From Thermoleophilia bacterium (GTDB lineage: Bacteria; Actinomycetota; Thermoleophilia; Gaiellales; SKUG01), in assembly GCA_025964455.1 (NCBI GenBank), contig JAOPYU010000090.1, positions 1 to 18,292 on the forward strand: a stretch of DNA of 18,292 nucleotides. The letters are read 5' to 3'. This document shows positions 16,024 through 18,292 of this stretch, piece by piece. The translations under genes and the position numbers were made by a program. The notes beneath the pieces were generated by a model, which was given only the letters and a program-made list of their open reading frames with translations, did not search any database and was not told where the DNA came from. Numbering within the stretch: position 1 is the stretch's first letter; every line of letters starts with the position of its first letter.

Positions 16024-16061
16024 AAAAAAATCGACGCCCGGGCACCCCGAAGGGATGGGCG
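16024..16061 (-). promoter_or_regulatory. Hairpin plus T7 in the rplY leader (attenuator or terminator)
   Basis: On the minus strand CGCCC-ATCCC pairs with GGGGT...GGGCG around a TTC loop with a GCCC bulge, and four bases later a run of seven Ts follows (16024-16030). It is the only intrinsic-terminator-like U-tract I found here. It lies between the rplY -10-like element (16069-16076) and the rplY start, so it could attenuate rplY-pth, or finish read-through from prs. The hairpin would be right at the 5' end of the predicted rplY transcript. Confidence 0.5.
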
Positions 16062-16068
16062 ACCTCGA

Positions 16069-16076
16069 AGCATACC
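16069..16076 (-). promoter_or_regulatory. -10 element GGTATGCT of rplY-pth
   Basis: Minus-strand TATGCT (16069-16074) fits TANNNT and is preceded by GG as in the other candidates here. The expected transcription start is near 16062, giving a leader of about 60 nt containing the T7 hairpin. No clear -35. Confidence 0.5.
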
Positions 16077-16122
16077 GAATCGCCGCCCGCAGCGCCGCGA
16101 TGCCCCCGGACGCGACGGTCCG

Positions 16123-16150
16123 CGTTCGATTCGCGCAGCGAACTCGAACG
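16123..16150 (-). terminator. Hairpin after prs
   Basis: Twelve nt after the prs stop, CGTTCGA-g-TTCG pairs with CGAA-TCGAACG around a 5-nt loop: 11 bp with one bulge. There is no U-tract. It is a likely prs terminator or 3' stabiliser, upstream of the separate rplY promoter. Confidence 0.5.
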
Positions 16151-16162
16151 TCGACCGGCGGC

Positions 16163-17248
16163 TCAGAAGAGCTGGTTCTCGCCGCCGAAGATCGAGCTGA
16201 CGCTCTCGTCGCAGAACACGTTGCGGATCGTGTCGGCCAGGACGCTCGCCACGCTCAGGACGCGGATGTTGTCCGGGCGACCGATGAACGGCACGGGGAT
16301 CGTGTCGGTGACCACGACCTCGGTCATCACGCTGTCGCGGATGCGCTCGAGCGCCGGTCCACTGAACACGGCGTGCGTGGCGCACGCGTAGACGGCGGTC
16401 GCGCCCTGGTCGAGCAGTGCCTGCGCGCCGGCGCAGAGGGTGCCGGCGGTGTCGATCATGTCGTCGATCATGATCGCGACCTTGCCGTCCACGTTGCCGA
16501 TGACGTTGGTCACCTCGGCGACGTTGTGCTGCGGGCGCTCCTTGGTGAGGATCGCGAGGGACGTGTCGAGGCGCTCGGCGAACTTCTTGGCGCGCTTGGC
16601 GCCGCCGGCGTCAGGCGAGACCACCACGCTGTCGGGGCCGGCGAGGCCCTTGTCGCGGAAGTACTGCGCGAGGATCGGCACGGCCGTCATGTGGTCCACC
16701 GGCACGTCGAAGAAGCCCTGCAGCTGCCCCGTGTGCAGGTCCATGCTCAGCACGCGGTCGACGCCAGCGCCCTGGAGCAGGTTGGCGATGAGCCGCGCGG
16801 TGATCGGCTCGCGGCCGGAGACCTTCTTGTCCTGGCGCGAATATGCGAACCACGGCATCACGGCGGTGATGCGGTGCACGCTGGCGAGCTTCGCCGCGTC
16901 GATCATGATGAGCAGCTCCATGAGCTGGTCGTTGATCGTCCCCTGCCCGTTGGGGCTCTGGATCAGGAACACATCGGCGCCACGGACGCTCTCGTCGAAC
17001 TTGACGTACGTCTCGCCGTTGGCGAACGACTTGATGATCACGTCGCCGAGCTTGATGCCCAGGCGCTGGCCGATGCCCTTGGCGAGCTCCTCGTTGGAGG
17101 TGCCCGAGAAGACCATCAGGCGCTTCTCGCTGGAACGGGAGAGTGCCGACTCGCCCCAGGATCGTGTGGATGCACGCGTCACCGTGTCACCCGCCAACCC
17201 GGGAAGTCCGGACACGCCGTCGAGCAGTGTGTCGGTCGGTGCGGTCAT
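16163..17248 (-). CDS. prs: Ribose-phosphate pyrophosphokinase (PRPP synthase) with N-terminal extension
   Basis: Makes PRPP from ribose 5-phosphate and ATP for purine, pyrimidine, His, Trp and NAD synthesis; cytoplasmic. Core motifs begin at about residue 42: KRLMVFSGTSNEELA, FANGE (75-79), SRQDKK (137-142), the metal/catalytic DLHTGQLQGFF (170-180), the flexible loop KERPQHN (236-242) and the PRPP-binding VAIMIDDMIDTAGT (257-270). The C-terminus is complete. At 361 aa it is about 40 residues longer than the usual ~315-320; the extra N-terminus is Ser/Thr/Gly-rich. The long start (ATG 17246-17248) is supported by AGGAGG at 17258-17263, 9 nt upstream, while the internal ATG at Met45 lacks a Shine-Dalgarno. 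It has its own -10-like element and a 3' hairpin, so it is probably monocistronic. Confidence 0.97.
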   Translation of the reverse strand: MTAPTDTLLDGVSGLPGLAGDTVTRASTRSWGESALSRSSEKRLMVFSGTSNEELAKGIGQRLGIKLGDVIIKSFANGETYVKFDESVRGADVFLIQSPNGQGTINDQLMELLIMIDAAKLASVHRITAVMPWFAYSRQDKKVSGREPITARLIANLLQGAGVDRVLSMDLHTGQLQGFFDVPVDHMTAVPILAQYFRDKGLAGPDSVVVSPDAGGAKRAKKFAERLDTSLAILTKERPQHNVAEVTNVIGNVDGKVAIMIDDMIDTAGTLCAGAQALLDQGATAVYACATHAVFSGPALERIRDSVMTEVVVTDTIPVPFIGRPDNIRVLSVASVLADTIRNVFCDESVSSIFGGENQLF

Positions 17249-17313
17249 CGGAGCTGGCCTCCTGGTGCGTCGACACTCTTGAATCGGATCGGGCAGTCAC
17301 GGGTCAGTAGTGT

Positions 17314-17321
17314 GGCATACC
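17314..17321 (-). promoter_or_regulatory. -10-like GGTATGCC upstream of prs
   Basis: Minus-strand GGTATGCC, one base off TANNNT at the last position, lies 65 nt before the prs ATG, in the 126-nt gap after the membrane gene. It resembles the rplY element GGTATGCT. The rest of the gap shows only short 5-bp repeats. Confidence 0.35.
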
Positions 17322-17374
17322 CGCGAGACGACGGGTGCATCGCGTCAGGCGTTGGCGCAGCTCGACCGCCAGAC

Positions 17375-18292
17375 TTACCAACTTCGTGGCGCGCCGAACG
17401 TCGAGAAAAACCACGTCAGCGCCAGCACGCCTCCGAATCGCAGTATCCAGATCCACATACCGAAGCCGCGCCACTGTTCGATCGAGAAAGCATGCTTCAC
17501 CGATCCAGCAAGTTTGTACAGCACGTAGGCTCCAGTTGCTAACGGAAGCAGCCGCAGGTCCTTGGGTTGCGGGGAGACTCTTCCCGCTGCCGTGGAGATC
17601 AGGAGCAGACCTCCGAGCACCACGCTGACAGCCGCGAGAAGTCCATGACGATCACGGGACGTCGCGACGAAGAGCGTTCCAAAACCGACGGCAATAGCTC
17701 CCGCCAACGACATCGCGACCTCAGCTGCCAGGCCTCCGTCGATCTGTTTCGCGGTCATCGCGTTCGCCGCGAAGCCGGCCGTCGCGGCAACCAGCGCGAC
17801 AACCGTTGCGAGCAATCCGAGGAGCTGCAATGAATCGCGCTGTATGTCTCTGAGACGAGGCTCGAGATTGCGATCAACCAGATCTCCGACCTCCTCAGCG
17901 AGTTGACCGATGCGACGTCGCTGTTCGATCTCCATGAGCGCTAGCTCATATTCCTGTTTGCGAGGTACGTCGTGCACCTCGGCGCGGGCTAGAGCTTCGT
18001 GCGCATATTCCCTGGCCGCTGCAGGATCCTCGCCGATCATGCCGAGCAACTGCGCTCTGGAAAGCGTGCTCTTCGGCTTCACTAGCAAGTCGTCCTTGCC
18101 GCGAGCGCGAATGCACTTAACCAGGCTTCGGAGAGCGAAATCCATGGTCTCGCGGCGGCGCTTTGGGTCATTGGACAGCGCCCAGAACTTCCCAGATCTA
18201 ATAACTGTCCGAGCAAAGCTATTTGCGATCCCATCATGGTCCGGATGCTTGCTCAAAGCGAGCCACGCGTGCTGTCTGGATTCGACCAATGC
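17375..18292 (-). CDS. Partial membrane protein: helical-repeat-like N-terminal half, coiled coil, multi-TM C-terminus
   Basis: The frame is open to the right edge, so the N-terminus is probably outside; 305 codons and a TAA stop are visible (the TTG at 18287-18289 is a possible but unproven start). Counting from that TTG, residues ~1-105 are helical and TPR-like in pattern (LSRAQLLGMIGEDPAAAREYAHEALARAE is read in two helices around 76-104), 111-152 look coiled-coil (EIEQRRRIGQLAEEVGDLV), and TM helices lie near 155-175, 187-210, 217-236 and 278-298, with a weaker one near 246-262. I do not recognise a family. Hand counts of three 60-base stretches give 47-63% GC against 72% in a stretch of mfd, so it looks recently acquired. 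A signalling or membrane-effector role is conceivable but unsupported by a motif. Confidence 0.75.
   Translation of the reverse strand, partial: ALVESRQHAWLALSKHPDHDGIANSFARTVIRSGKFWALSNDPKRRRETMDFALRSLVKCIRARGKDDLLVKPKSTLSRAQLLGMIGEDPAAAREYAHEALARAEVHDVPRKQEYELALMEIEQRRRIGQLAEEVGDLVDRNLEPRLRDIQRDSLQLLGLLATVVALVAATAGFAANAMTAKQIDGGLAAEVAMSLAGAIAVGFGTLFVATSRDRHGLLAAVSVVLGGLLLISTAAGRVSPQPKDLRLLPLATGAYVLYKLAGSVKHAFSIEQWRGFGMWIWILRFGGVLALTWFFSTFGAPRSW

Noticed and set aside
15278..17542. A plus-strand open frame of 754 codons opposite pth, rplY and prs
   Set aside because: It is a shadow of three genes with full family motifs; its composition is biased and it crosses their promoters and terminators.

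Overview
The window is GC-rich DNA with GTG starts, lipoproteins and the gene neighbourhood of a Gram-positive actinobacterium. The order prs - rplY/ctc - pth - mfd - mazG - eno matches the conserved chromosomal block of Actinobacteria such as Mycobacterium. The lineage-specific insertions, the L25-pth pair and the lipid-anchored parvulin suggest a deep branch such as Thermoleophilia (Solirubrobacterales/Patulibacter-like). That placement is an inference and was not tested by a search.

Layout, reading the minus strand from right to left. At the right edge is a lower-GC, partial membrane gene with a helical N-terminal half. Then come prs (PRPP synthase), rplY/ctc (L25) and pth (peptidyl-tRNA hydrolase), with rplY-pth as a likely operon. 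A membrane-anchored protein of unknown function follows, then mfd. A parvulin-type foldase lipoprotein overlaps mazG by 4 nt and is followed by a 143-aa unknown gene. Two plus-strand genes interrupt the block: an M4 (thermolysin-like) zymogen and a four-cysteine lipoprotein, which ends 3 nt from the unknown gene in tail-to-tail orientation. The minus strand then resumes with an M15 (VanY-like) peptidase divergent from the M4 gene, a DUF488 protein, an LPFTG surface protein, and eno and pyk separated by 1 nt. At the left edge is the start of a single-TM protein that may be FtsB/DivIC-like, judged by position.

Together the core genes cover nucleotide precursors (prs), translation fidelity and recycling (L25, Pth), transcription-coupled repair (Mfd), nucleotide-pool cleaning (MazG), envelope protein folding (parvulin) and lower glycolysis (Eno to Pyk: 2-PG to PEP to pyruvate). 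The inserted genes are mostly envelope-directed: two peptidases, a lipoprotein, an LPFTG protein and a TM-anchored protein.

Regulatory sequence is unusually readable. Eight start regions carry a GGTA-containing hexamer resembling the actinobacterial -10 TANNNT element, three of them 6-7 nt before the start codon, as expected for leaderless mRNAs. Hairpins occur after pyk, DUF488, M4, mfd, pth and prs. The leaders of eno and rplY have structures that could control expression. No rRNA, tRNA, CRISPR array, insertion sequence or phage gene was seen. No gene-free stretch exceeds 300 bases; the longest is 214.
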